From NCBI GenBank assembly GCA_029948255.1, contig JALIZF010001715.1, forward strand, positions 399,501-463,500: a DNA stretch of 64,000 bases, read 5' to 3'. The notes under the pieces were generated by a model. That model was given only the letters and a program-made list of their open reading frames with translations, made no database searches and had not been told where the DNA came from. A program made the translations under genes and the position numbers. This document shows, in pieces, positions 33,103 through 44,392 of the stretch (positions within the stretch are counted from its first letter, which is position 1; each line of letters opens with the position of its first letter). The stretch comes from Telmatactis stephensoni (lineage: Eukaryota; Cnidaria; Anthozoa; Actiniaria; Isophelliidae).

Positions 33103-34042
33103 TTATTTTTTTTTCCTATGTTCGTCCTCAGCTACTTCTGATTGGTTAAGAACGTAAAAACAATGCCCTTCATTCACCACCTCTGAGCGACTGCGAACGC
33201 AATCCAGGAACTTTAGGAATGCAAGATGGCCGACTACAAAGAAAATAGCTTTCAGAGACAGGCTTTTTCAACAGTAGAACAATGTAATTTGGAGCTTTTA
33301 ACTCGAGATATACCTATATACTTATAAGAGCTTCAGAATGGGCTGTTATTGTGAGCTTCATCTCCAATACTTTGACCAAATATCGAACTCTAAATGGAGT
33401 ACTTGAAAGCCGAGGCCCTCGCGATAACGACTATTTCCTATGAGCTGGAAAACTACGAATTTCTCATCCTACATGTTGCTAAACGAACATACATAGAAGC
33501 AAGTCAATTATATTCCTCATTCAAGCATTCAAGAGATCTTGAGAGGTTTTTGTAGTGAATTTTAATTTAATATCGGAATGGCATGAAACTAGATTCCATT
33601 GACCTTGTATTTCGCGTTTGGTCACGTAACGTCTTTTATTCATATATATAACATCCGAAACATGAACGAAAAAATACACGATTTGTTATTGTGTCAAATA
33701 TGCCGTTGTAGAAGTCTTAACAGCAAACAATTGAGATATATAGTGAAATAAGAAGTTGAATATAAAACTGGTATATTTTTGCATGTTGGAGATATCTAAT
33801 ACCTATGCATGATAATAGAAAGACAAAGGCACTAATAGCTGTTGACAGACAAACTGACTAATCAAGATATTTTTTAGTTTAAGTTAGCCGATTCAAAAAG
33901 GGTCATTTGTTACGGTTAGCTATTTCCCGGAATGGTGAAGAATGCGTGAAACGGCTAGGGGAAGAGTACGAATGGAGCCGGTCATTGGAGCCTCTCTTAA
34001 AAAGGGCTCCAGGGGCACGAGTGAACGCACGTGTGCGTCTAG
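33103..34042 (+). mobile_element. Family I element F, lacking its first ~55 bp
   Basis: It begins at the internal T tract (TTATTTTTTTTCCTATG) directly after D's CTAG and ends with the normal hairpin and CTAG. Two 3' ends (33101 and 34042) therefore share the single start at 29439. Confidence 0.75.
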
Positions 34043-34045
34043 TTC

Positions 34046-34872
34046 AAATTTATTATGCAAAATCCACTTCTTTATGTTCGTGGAAGTATTCATCAAGGGC
34101 ACGAACTGTTTAGTGGGAATCCACTGAATCCTGCTTTGTGTTCGTGGAGTGTTCGGCAAGGGCATGAACTGTTTAGTGATATTTCTCAGGAAAGACAATG
34201 TCCTTTTATGAGTTTTTCATCGCCGTTGTACGCTAGGTCGAAGCAAGACGATATAAAGTTCCATTCCAATGTTCTCCTCTTCAAAGAGGTTAAATCTCTT
34301 TAGAAAGCCACACGATATCGCTAAAATTTCTGGTGAATCGAAATTTTGCTTTCTTTACGCAGACTACTCTCAGTAGTTCAGTTAAATCCACATATATTTA
34401 TGCATTCTCTATACATTACAAGGCAAATTATGTGTCAGATATTTATCAAGCACTCTTTTAGCTGCCAGGGAGCGATTCACATCCTTTTCTAAACAAACTT
34501 TAATCAGTTAGTTTTATATTTCAGTGAATAAAATGTACTTGTACATTTCTAAAACTTGTGTTGTCGTAGTCAGTTTTATAATCATTGCCAACGCAAGCCG
34601 TTTGTTTGAAAAATTGCAATGATTTACTCAAGATGCTGAATATTTTGAACTGTGTGTGTCTGACACTGATCCTGGAGAATTATGTTCTGTAGTTCAATAT
34701 TGAAGATCAACTAGCAGTGTTCGTCACACAACGCACAGGAGATAGACAAGAAAGATATATCAGACAAAGTGGTGTACTTTCATGAGTTTTAGGGGAACAG
34801 TTCTGCTAATGTGGATGCACCAGCTAGCTATTTTCTGCTCGCAGCATTTCACTTTCTATTAGAAACGGCTAG
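34046..34872 (+). mobile_element. Family III element, 5'-truncated
   Basis: Matches 42366-43381 in the same orientation, with changes and internal differences. The 3' end has CTGCTCGCAGC, hairpin TTTCTATTAGAAA and CTAG followed by TTTAG. The 5' ~200 bp are missing. Confidence 0.7.
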
Positions 34873-35120
34873 TTTAGTTATATATTTTCATGGAACCAAG
34901 GCTCTATTTGACCTGATGCGTTTGGTCACGTAATGGATAAAACATCTGAAACATGAACGAAAAAAATACACGATTTGTTATTGTATCAAAAGCGTCGTTG
35001 TAGAAGTCTTTACGGCAAACAATTGAGATATGTAGTGAAATAAAAAGTTGAATAACCGGTCATTGAAGCCTCTCCTAAAAGGGGCTCCCAGGGCACGAGT
35101 GAACGCACGTGTGCGTCTAG
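34873..35120 (+). mobile_element. Family I fragment G, 3' part with internal deletion
   Basis: Begins within the segment TTTTCATGGAACCAAGGCTC, contains the intact CTATTTGACCTGATGCG site that is interrupted at 22749, skips part of the interior, and ends with hairpin ACGCACGTGTGCGT and CTAG. Confidence 0.7.
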
Positions 35121-35180
35121 TTTGTCTTCGTTTTACTTTTTCGGGACTTGATAAACGTTTCACAGTTTCAAAATCCTGGT

Positions 35181-35720
35181 TTATTCCCTTATAAATTTAA
35201 GTTTTGAAAAGTCATTTCTTTGTTGATATCGAGTTAATTTTTCTACTCTGACACTTGGTTTAGTGGCTTTTTCAGGAGTTGCTGAACCATAATGTTCTCC
35301 GTCGATGTAGACACCTGGATGGCTGGGATCATAACTATTGCGTGACGTTTTATACATCTCTATAATTTTATATCCTTCGGGAATCTTTCGGAATGCCTGT
35401 GCTCCCGAGGTAAAGTTTTGCCACACCGGTATAGCCGCATCAGACCAGTAGATGGTTTGTCGATGCATAGTTTTAGGTTGTCTTCTTACAGCGGTTCCGA
35501 CGTCAGAGACTGGTGCTGGATCAACATTGCTCGCCTCTTTAGTTTTAGTGACAAAGACATAAACATGACAGCTTCCAAATATGTCTCCAAGAACTTGTTT
35601 GTCCGCTAATGTGTCGGGCTTATTATCCACCAACAAATATCCAAACGGCTCCCTGTGGTAAGCCGATATGAACTGGTCTCTATTCTTATCAAGAGAGCAT
35701 AAATAAGAGAGGGAAACTTG
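35181..35720 (-). pseudogene. Truncated 179-codon reading frame, possible virus-like packaging-ATPase remnant
   Basis: An open minus-strand frame runs from the codon after a stop at 35721-35723 to TAA/TAG-type closure at 35181, with no ATG at its beginning, so it is a fragment. The first ~50 residues (for example AYHREPFGYLLVDNKPDT) give a family impression of the C-terminal part of the genome-packaging ATPase of adintovirus/Polinton-type elements; this is from memory and unverified. The remainder (IYWSDAAIPVWQNF; YQQRNDFSKLKFIRE) I do not recognise. It lies between family I and family III elements with no companion genes of such an element in the window. Confidence 0.4.
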
Positions 35721-35884
35721 TTAATGGGGCGCGCGCCGTGATGATTCCCATCTGTGCTATTTTTAGTAACCGGATGCAGTTTAATTTTCTTCTTACCCTA
35801 CTCCCGTGCGTCGAATATTTGAACGAGTGGAATTTGGCGATTTGAGCTTCATCAAATCACACAATCGATATCAAATTTAACAAA

Positions 35885-37097
35885 CTAGCCGTTTCTAATA
35901 GAAAGTGAAATGCTGCGAGCAGAAAACAGCTGGTGTATCTACGTTAGCAGAACTGTTCCCCTAAAACTCACAAAAGTACACCGCTTTGTCTGATATATCA
36001 AATCTCCTGTCCGTTGTGTGACAAACACTGCTAGTTGACCTTCAGTATTGAATTACAGAACATAATTCCGTCCAGGTTCAGTGTCGGACACACACAGTTC
36101 AAAATATTTAGCACTTTGAGTAAATTAAAAAAAATTGGGGTAGCTCATCACCCTTCCTCGCAGCCAAGTGCTGAATTACGAAGGGCGCAGTTCAACATGA
36201 TCGAGTCGAAGGTTTACAAGGGCGCTTTCATTAGGAGACAATTGAACAATCACACATTTACATACAAATTTACATACACATACACGTAGCAGCCACCATA
36301 CGACCCATGTCTGCGGATCACGGAGATCACGGTTTTTCAAACAATCACAAACGGCTAGCGATGGCAATGATTATAAAACTAACTGACTACGACAACACAA
36401 GTTTTAGAAATGTGCAAGTACATTTTATTCACTGAAATATATTGCTTTTTCAAACAATCACAAACAGTGTTAGGAATGATTATAAAACTAATTGATTAAA
36501 GTTTGTTTAGTAAAGGATGTGTATCGCTCCCTGGCAGCTATAAAAAGAGTGCCGCTTGATAAATATCTGACACATAATTTGCCTTGTAATGTATAGAGAA
36601 TGCATAAATATATGTGGATTTAACTGAACTACTGAGAGTAGTCTGCGTAAAGAAAGCAAAATTTCGATTCACAAAAAATTTTAGCGATATCGTGTGGCTT
36701 TCTAAAGAGATTTTACCTCTTTGAAGAGGAGAACATTGGAATGCAACTTTATATCGTCTTGCTTCGATCGAGCGTACAACGCGGCGATGAAAAACTCATA
36801 AAAGGACATTGTCTTTCCTGAGAAATATCACTAAACAGTTCATGACCTTGCTGAATACTTCCACGAATACAAAGCAGGATTCAGTGGATTCCCGGGTATG
36901 ATAAATCTGAATAACAACGACAACTTAGCTAGAAAACAAAGACTCCAATCGCGTGGTCAGCGATCATTCCAAGCATATTTTGATGACGTCACAAATCATC
37001 GTTCGCTACATACATATACGTACGTGCCTACCTACCAAGATACATAAACATGCCGCGCATGTGCAAGGTTAGTGTCGCTGCTCGCTTCGCTCGCAGC
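35885..37097 (-). mobile_element. Family III Helitron2-like element, minus-strand copy
   Basis: Near-complete counterpart of 42151-43381 in opposite orientation. On the minus strand it starts GCTGCGAGCGAAGCGAGCAG after TT and ends CTGCTCGCAGC, hairpin TTTCTATTAGAAA, CTAG, then TTTG. 1213 bp. The small ORF at 36035 is antisense to the one at 43019 and is not supported as a gene. Confidence 0.75.
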
Positions 37098-39849
37098 AAC
37101 AAACAGGCAACCTGTGACCTGAGGAATTTAGCAGAGTCGTGGCACGTGGCTCTCCTCTGTAGTTTCTCTGTAGCTCGTTTGTAGTTGCCGTGGTCTCACC
37201 AGCTCCGTTCATATGCTCGACATCTCTGAATTAAGCGTACGCCTGTCGCGAAGGGCGTATGCGTTTGTATGTACAGAAATGAGTTAAGAGACTTCACGAA
37301 CAGTATGAAACAACCCTTTAAAGGCCTTCGGAGCGGTCACAAGAAAAACAATTGCTGATTGGTCATTCGACTTGCAATACCAAGAGCTCTTCGTGGAATC
37401 CTGTGTCTTGACGTCACCTAATCAACCATCGAATCCCATTTCGGCTTACTGTTGACGATCCTTCCGACCGTCATCGATGAATACAGAGCATGCACTTTGT
37501 GCGACACCCGCCCGGTAACGAGTGTAAGCATGCGCTGCGAAGATCCAGACTGCATTTCGCGACAGACCGCGAAATATACGAAGAAACAGTAATTTATCTC
37601 GTTGAAATCATGCTCGCTGAGTGTTAATTTTAGGGAAAATATGTTATATAGCAGGAAAACCACAGCTGGGCAAGCACCAATCACTGAGAGGGTCCCTGAA
37701 GGCACATCTATCGAGGGGTCAATTAACTCTCCATTCGTTCATGAATAATACCAAATAATTCTATGGAATCTCAATCAGTCTTCCATGCTATAAATTAACA
37801 CGCAGCAAGCACGAGTGCGAACAAGGTTTAGGTAACTTGAAGAGCTGGTGACTCGTACCAGGCCACGGGTCATTCCAAACATACCTGGATTTATGCACAT
37901 TTTTGTTTGCAATTGCTGGCTCATTAGCAACGCATTAATGTCAGCTTTCCGATGTTTTGGGGACATACGCGCCATCCATTCTCTGTAAGATCTGGAGTTT
38001 CAAAGCTGCACTACGCCAAAACTATCTTATGTGTCAAGAGCCCCAATTTGCAAGGAAACTGAGCTAATTCCGCCACATGGACGTTAGCAAAGATTTTTCT
38101 ATTTGTGGTGCCAGTCATTGGTAGTATCCAAGTCGGAATTTTAGAGGAACTGTAAGCGACTGTGCACGAAAATGGTCCATCAAGGATACACTTGGTGGCT
38201 CGTCGTTCTGATCCTCACATTCTTGATGCCAAGTCAGTAGACTATGGGGTCCACATTTGGGCTGTGTTTGCGAAACGAGGTCGAGCCGAGAGTGAGATCT
38301 ACTGATCGCTTCCCAGAGGTGTTTTGAGTGCAATGAGTGTTGACACCTGTTGACACTAGCAGCTTGCTCTAGCATCGATCCATGTGGCTGTCTAGTAGTT
38401 GCTTGTTCCATGTCAAGTTGTTGAACCCCAAGTCCCACTCGGTATTAACGGGCTAGAGCTCAGTCTTCTCCAGATTGTACGTAGAGACTGGCGGGCTAAT
38501 TTTAGTTGCGATTCTTTGTGTTTTTCTTCGATTTCGCCTCATTCAATGTGAGATGAGATGCCGACGTCCAAGCAAATAGACGGTATTGTAACGAGCCAGC
38601 ATCTCCCAAGACTTGCCCTCGCCCTTCTTTCAGGTTTCTCCGCCGTATGACTTGGTACGAATATCGCCTTCGTCTTTGCGCCTTCAACAACCATAGCAAT
38701 ATCACGGACTCCATCCGACATACCGCTCCCTAACAGAAGGCCCATAACTGATTCCCTTTTCAGTTTTCTCTAAGAAAATGGCACGTTCTCCAAGTACTAG
38801 GGACGTAATTCAATCGACAAGCAAGACTCCAAGTGTTGACAGTTGAACAAAGCTCTCGAAGTTTGCATCCTCGTTCCGGGAGTCGAAAAAGACCCGCGCA
38901 AATATCTCGATTTCCTTTCTTCATTCCATTAGCCCCATGCCTGCGCACCAGCGGCTGCAGTGTAAAGGAAGACTGTCTCTGGGGCAAGCTCAGTCTCGTT
39001 GACTAAATTGCCTCCCGCTTCCAAGTCGAGTCGATGCTGCTAGTCACTCCAAGGTGTGTGACATAGAGGAAACCTAGGTGAAAATGGTGGACCATGCATG
39101 TCGTGGTTCTCCATCCTGAGTGTCAAGGTATTCTGTGTAAATTCCTAGGTTCCTTGTACAAATGAGCCTTTGTTGGCGATTTCACTCTCCCTAGATGATT
39201 CAACATATCTGATTTTGCTCTCTTTTTTTTCTGAGTTTTGGGAGGAGGTATAATTTCTTGTCAACATCTTCCTTTCAGGTTTCTCCACCGTATGACTTGG
39301 TATGAGTATCGAAGGTAGTGGTAGCAGTTTCGGCGAGTGAGCGGAGGTCAAATCTCGTTCTCCCATAACTTAATCACGCCGAGACAATGAGCGGGGGAAT
39401 TTAGTAGTGAAAATGGTTTACTATCGCCTATCGCTCTTGGCGGTGACAACCTTTTTTGAAATAGGTGTATAACAAAAGACCTAAAAAAGGTCATGTGGTT
39501 ACTGTTTGAATATATTAAAATACTTAAAATGGTAAAAATATGCAAACGTTTTGAGTATATAGAACTAATTATTGCAAAGTAAATAAAAGAAATGACACAT
39601 GCAATGATTTCTACATTGATTCTTTATTATAATAGTCGAGAGATGTTGTTGTTCAGCTTTCTTCAATGTCTTGTGAAAGAGGGTGATTATATTACAACTG
39701 ACTGCATAATATATACTAGTGGTTTGAGTTGCGTGACAACTCAGATCGTCTTACTAATATACATATAGCATGAAATCCCCCTTTCCGTAAGAGATTATAA
39801 ATTGATTATGGTTGTTTTCTTAATCGTCAAGAGTGATCTGAGTGGTTGG
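37098..39849. other. Unassigned 2.7-kb stretch
   Basis: I found no gene, termini or array. Open frames of 65-107 codons on the minus strand lack recognisable domains. One ~40-bp phrase, TTTCAGGTTTCTCCRCCGTA then TGACTTGGTAYGARTATCG, occurs at 38628 and again at 39272, suggesting an old partial duplication. Base composition looks less AT-rich than its surroundings at 38.1-39.1 kb. Confidence 0.4.
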
Positions 39850-39916
39850 ATCGTAGCTACATGGCTGTCAAACAAACACCTTGTTTTGAGGGGGACCTAG
39901 GGGGTTACTAATAATC

Positions 39917-40310
39917 CCGCACGAAATCCCGCACGAAAAATTCGAAAATACCGCAATCCCGCACGAAAATATGGTCAATCCCGTAATCCCGCATGAAAAA
40001 TTCGAAAATACGGCTCACCACGCGAAAAATTCGAAATACCACTCCCACGGGACCTCACGCGCAGAAACATGAATCACAGAAACATGAAATTTTCTATCGA
40101 GCGCCAGAAGCAAAATCCCGCATCTCACAGGCCTCAAAAATACCGCATTACCGCAATTTCAAATCGTTTTTCCCGTAATACCGCAGCTCAAAAAAGAAAA
40201 TGCCGCATACCGCAGGGTTTGAGAATCCCGCAATGCCGCTGATTTTTTGTAAAATACCGCAATACCGCACAAAGAAATGGGCAATCCCGCAATCCCGCAA
40301 ACCCCTAGGA
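39917..40310. repeat. Degenerate AATCCCGCACGAAA minisatellite
   Basis: Irregular repeats of AATCCCGCA, CGAAAAATTCGAAAATA and TACCGCA fill ~390 bp. The unit is poorly phased. Confidence 0.65.
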
Positions 40311-40828
40311 CCCCCTCTGTTTTCATGTCCATCTTCAGTCTGGTTAAAAACTTTCGTAAATCTACTGGAATTCTGAAAAATTCCTTAAATACACACTTCG
40401 AACAAACTTTGCAAAAGCTATGCCTGATTACATTGATAAAAGAGAAGGAAAACATTGTTTACTTACCAAAACCTCTTGAAGCGATGGTGAGCACATGAAA
40501 AGGTGATTGGGTTTCATGTTTCGTTCCGAATGGCGTCCCGAATGGCGTCAGAGACGCCATATTTATCGAACATTGTCAAAGTTAGGCCTTAACGAGCATT
40601 TTCATGAAAGAAAAAGAATTAATTGTTCTAAAAGGGCACCAAAAAGTTTATAATTTATTATCGATAATGGAATAATTGAGCAAAAAAGCTTCGGACGAAG
40701 TTCGAATATTTTCGTCTAGACACTTCGTTTCAACTTCGGAAATTTCCGAATTGCACACCCTCACGCACGCATACCCGATGACATAGTGTGTTACTGGCTT
40801 TAAAAGCCAGTAACCACAAAAAGAAACA

Positions 40829-41390
40829 ACTCACCCTCAGTAGATTTGTTTGACATTGGATCCCACACGTGGATGAAAACCACTAAAGTCCGAATATATC
40901 CGAAATATACCGACCATAGTGTCGGATAGTAATCGGAACACCACGATTTCCACCCGAATTACACACGCACGCACGCGTGAAGGTAAAAAAACGCAAAAAT
41001 GTGTTTTGGAGCAAAGAAGCGGGTTTGTTGATACAAGGGGATTATAACACCTCATAATCTTGCCCGATGACAGCTGAAGTAAAAGGGCAACCAAAATCTT
41101 GTTTCGTCACCACTCACCCTCAGTAGATTTGTTTGACATTGGATCCCACACGTGGATGAAAACCACTAAAGTCCGAATATATCCGAAATATACCGACCAT
41201 AGTGTCGGATAGTAATCGGAACACCACGATTTCCACCCGAATTACACACGCACGCACGCGTGAAGGTAAAAAAACGCAAAAATGTGTTTTGGAGCAAAGA
41301 AGCGGGTTTGTTGATACAAGGGGATTATAACACCTCATAATCTTGCCCGATGACAGCTGAAGTAAAAGGGCAACCAAAATCTTGTTTCGT
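40829..41390. repeat. Exact 279-bp tandem duplication (period 283)
   Basis: 40829-41107 and 41112-41390 appear identical, separated by CACC. The 85-codon minus-strand open frames inside them (40837-41094, 41120-41377) are identical as well, so the copies are very recent or homogenised. Each unit begins ACTCACC, which on the minus strand reads as a splice-donor-like GGTGAGT; no complete exon could be defined. The second copy abuts a foldback element. Confidence 0.9.
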
Positions 41391-42106
41391 TTCTAAAACT
41401 CCACACTGGTACATACGAGTAACATACGGGTACATACGAGTACATACGAAGTACATACAGGTGACATACGAGTACATACGAGTAACATACGACAACATAC
41501 GAGTAACATACGACAACATACGAGTAAAAATTTTTTTTTCAATCTGAACATAATTAATAAAGCATATATACTATCTACTACTATCAAACTGAATGTCATA
41601 TTGCCTGTAACACTGTAACTAAGAATATACATGGTGCTTGTTGAGCACAGCACGATTGAACAAGATTCTATATAAAGCACATGGAACAATGACTGTATAC
41701 AATATGCCAAGGATAGATGTGTAATCTTCAAACTGAATTTGCCTGCCAACATACACTCCATTGTATTGCTGTTAGTCAGAATGCAGCATTGTTACAATGA
41801 TGGCCTTTACTGACGCTAGTTGCGCATTTTTTTCTGAAGAAATAGGACAAAATCGTGCTGTGCTCAACAAGCACCATGTATATTCTTAGTTACAGTGTTA
41901 CAGGCAATGTGACATTCAGTTTGATAGTAGTAGATAGTATCTATGCTTTATTAATTATGTTCAGATTGAAAAAAAATTGTTTTTTACCCGTATGTTGTCG
42001 TATGTTACTCGTATGTTGTCGTATGTTACCCGTGTGTTGTCGTATGTTACTCATATGTACTCGTATGTCACCTGTATGTAGTCGTATGTACCCGTGTGGA
42101 GTTTTA
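41391..42106. mobile_element. Foldback element with ACATACGAGT arrays in its arms
   Basis: Inverted arms of ~260 bp (41391-41655 and 41853-42106) share TCTAAAACTCCACAC at the outer ends, an array of GTACATACGAGTAACATACG, and an inner unique block (ATATACATGGTGCTTGTTGA). The ~200-bp centre is unique. No ORF is credible and no target duplication was found. Confidence 0.7.
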
Positions 42107-42150
42107 GACACGATCAGGCAATTTGATGTCATTGAACTTTGGCTCTTGTT

Positions 42151-43381
42151 GCTGCGAGCGAAGCGAGCAGCGACACTAATCTTGCACATGCGCGGCATGT
42201 TTATATACCAGCTCTGAACTCGATTCTTGGTAGGCACGTATGTATATGGATGTAGCGAACGATGATTTGTGACGTCATCAAAATATGCTTGGAATGATCG
42301 CTGACCACGCGATTGGAATCTTTGTTTTCTAGCTAAGTTGTCGTTGTTATTCAGATTTATCATACCCGGGAATCCACTGAATCCTGCTTTGTATTCGTGG
42401 AAGTGTTCAGCAAGGTCATGAACTGTTTAGTGATATTTCTCAGGAAAGACAATGTCCTTTTATGAGTTTTTCATCGCCGCGTTGTACGCTCGATCGAAGC
42501 AAGACGATATAAAGTTGCATTCCAATGTTCTCCTCTTCAAAGAGGTAAAATCTCTTTAGAAAGCCACACGATATCGCTAACATTATTGGTGAATCGAAAT
42601 TTTGCTTTCTTAACGCAGACTACTCTCAGTAGCTCAGTCAGTTAAATCCACATATATTTATGCATTCTCTATACATTACAAGGCAAATTATGTGTCAGAT
42701 ATTTATCAAGCACTCTTTTTATAGCTGCCAGGGAGCGATACACACCTTTACTAAACAAACTTTAATCAATTAGTTTTATAATCATTGCTAACACTGTTTG
42801 TGATTGTTTGAAAAAGCAATATATTTCAGTGAATAAAATGTACTTGTACATTTCTAAAACTTGTGTGGTCGTAGTCAGTTAGTTTTATATTAAATCATTG
42901 CCATCGCTAGCCGTTTGTGATTGTTTGAAAAACCGTGATCTCCGTGATCCGCAGACATGGGTCGTATGGTGGCTGCTACGTGTATGTGTATGTAAATTTG
43001 TATGTAAATGTTGATTGTTCAATTGTCTCGTAATGAAAGCGCCCTTGCCACCTTCGACTCGATCACGTTGAGCTGCGCCCTTCGTAATTCAGCACTTGGC
43101 TGCGAGGAAGGGTGATGAGCTACCCCAATTTTTTTAATTAATTTACTCAAAGTGCTAAATATTTTGAACTGTGTGTGTCCGACACTGAACCTGGACGGAA
43201 TTATGTTCTGTAGTTCAATACTGAAGGTCAACTAGCAGTGTTCGTCACACAACGCACAAGAGATTTGATATATCAGACAAAGCGGTGTACTTTCGTGAGT
43301 TTTAGGGGAACAGTTCTGCTAACGTAGATACACCAGCTGTTTTCTGCTCGCAGCATTTCACTTTCTATTAGAAACGGCTAG
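42151..43381 (+). mobile_element. Family III Helitron2-like element, full copy
   Basis: 1231 bp. It starts GCTGCGAGCGAAGCGAGCAG after TT and ends CTGCTCGCAGC, TTTCACTTTCTATTAGAAAC, GGCTAG followed by T. The terminal hairpin is TTTCTATTAGAAA. No transposase or helicase. Confidence 0.75.
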
Positions 43382-44003
43382 TTGAATAATCATATACATT
43401 CTTCACCGACAAGCTCTCTTGATGGCAGGTCAATTGACAAGTGATGTCAACAGATAATTGCCAGGGATTAAGCCGGAAAAAAGTTTTTCGTTTATAACTC
43501 GCTATTAATAATCGTTAGTGAAATAATTTTTTCACTAAATCATAACTTATTGTGTATTCTATCAGAAAATGTAAAAAAGTAAAAATCGACCCTTTTGAGA
43601 AACTTCGGGGTACCCTGATACCTTATTAAGTATTCGAGTACAAGTACAAGTCGAAGCAAAAACTATCACACGAATTACACAAGTTAGTCAATCATTGACA
43701 CACTGAGGAGAATAAAAACTGAGACGCCTGGACAAAGACCACCAAGAGTGACATAGTGAGCACCTGGCTGACGCCTAGTCAACTCGCCCAGGAAGACCAG
43801 GCAACGCTCAAATGTCATTGGTCTCACGCCAAAGCGCCACAGGAAAGTTCACCTAGACTTTAGATCACTTAAATGCACTATAAAAAACGAAAATCACGGC
43901 TCACGCTACAAAAATTATTCACGGTTCACGATTACTTTTTTCGAATTTTCACGACTCACGGTTAGTTTTTTAAGCGTTTCACGACTCACGCTTAACGCTT
44001 AAA
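43382..44003. other. Unassigned DNA with short CACGACTCACGGTTAG-like repeats
   Basis: Around 43890-43990 the phrase CACGACTCACG and variants occur four to five times. Nothing else recognised. Confidence 0.45.
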
Positions 44004-44226
44004 GTACATAGTGTACATGCATTGTCGAAGACCTAAAAATGACATGATTACTAAGGATGGACTTAGATTTGAATGTGGCATGCAAACTGTGACATTGAAA
44101 GATAGGGGAAATTTTTTTTTACCTAACTAACCAAACCAACCAGCCAACCAACCAACCAACAAAAGGAAAGGAAAAAAAAAGAGGAAAACAGAAAAAAGGA
44201 ATACTAGAGTTTGCTTTAAAAATCGA

Positions 44227-44232
44227 TTTATT
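44227..44232 (-). promoter_or_regulatory. Poly(A) signal of the GM2-activator-like gene
   Basis: AATAAA on the minus strand, ~62 nt past the stop codon at 44294-44296. It is the first such hexamer in the 3' flank. Confidence 0.6.
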
Positions 44233-44293
44233 TTACTTCTTGACATTATTTGCCCATCACCTTAGCTACAATATATTGTTGTTTAATTTCATA

Positions 44294-44392
44294 CTATTTT
44301 TCAATTCCTATCTCCTCTCTCAGGCAGGCGATCTCTTCATCCGTATTTGGTTTCAAGAACTCTACGCTCAGTATTACTTTAGATGGATCGTC
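44294..44392 (-). CDS. Coding exon 4 of the GM2-activator-like gene
   Basis: Begins after TTTGTTTCAG and encodes the last 32 residues with the conserved C-terminal Cys (QIACLREEIG). Its near-identical inverted copy is at 4955-5053. Confidence 0.8.
   Translation of the reverse strand, partial: DDPSKVILSVEFLKPNTDEEIACLREEIGIEK

Noticed and set aside
37418..38987. Minus-strand open frames of 66-107 codons as a host gene
   Set aside because: No recognisable domains, splice-consistent exons or start contexts.
40837..41377. Identical 85-codon minus-strand ORFs as a duplicated gene
   Set aside because: The identity is due to the DNA tandem duplication; no start context, domain or partner exons were found.
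35885..43381. One large transposon with 1.2-kb terminal inverted repeats
   Set aside because: The arms are complete family III elements each with its own two ends, and a further same-family copy occurs alone at 34046-34872, so they are independent insertions.
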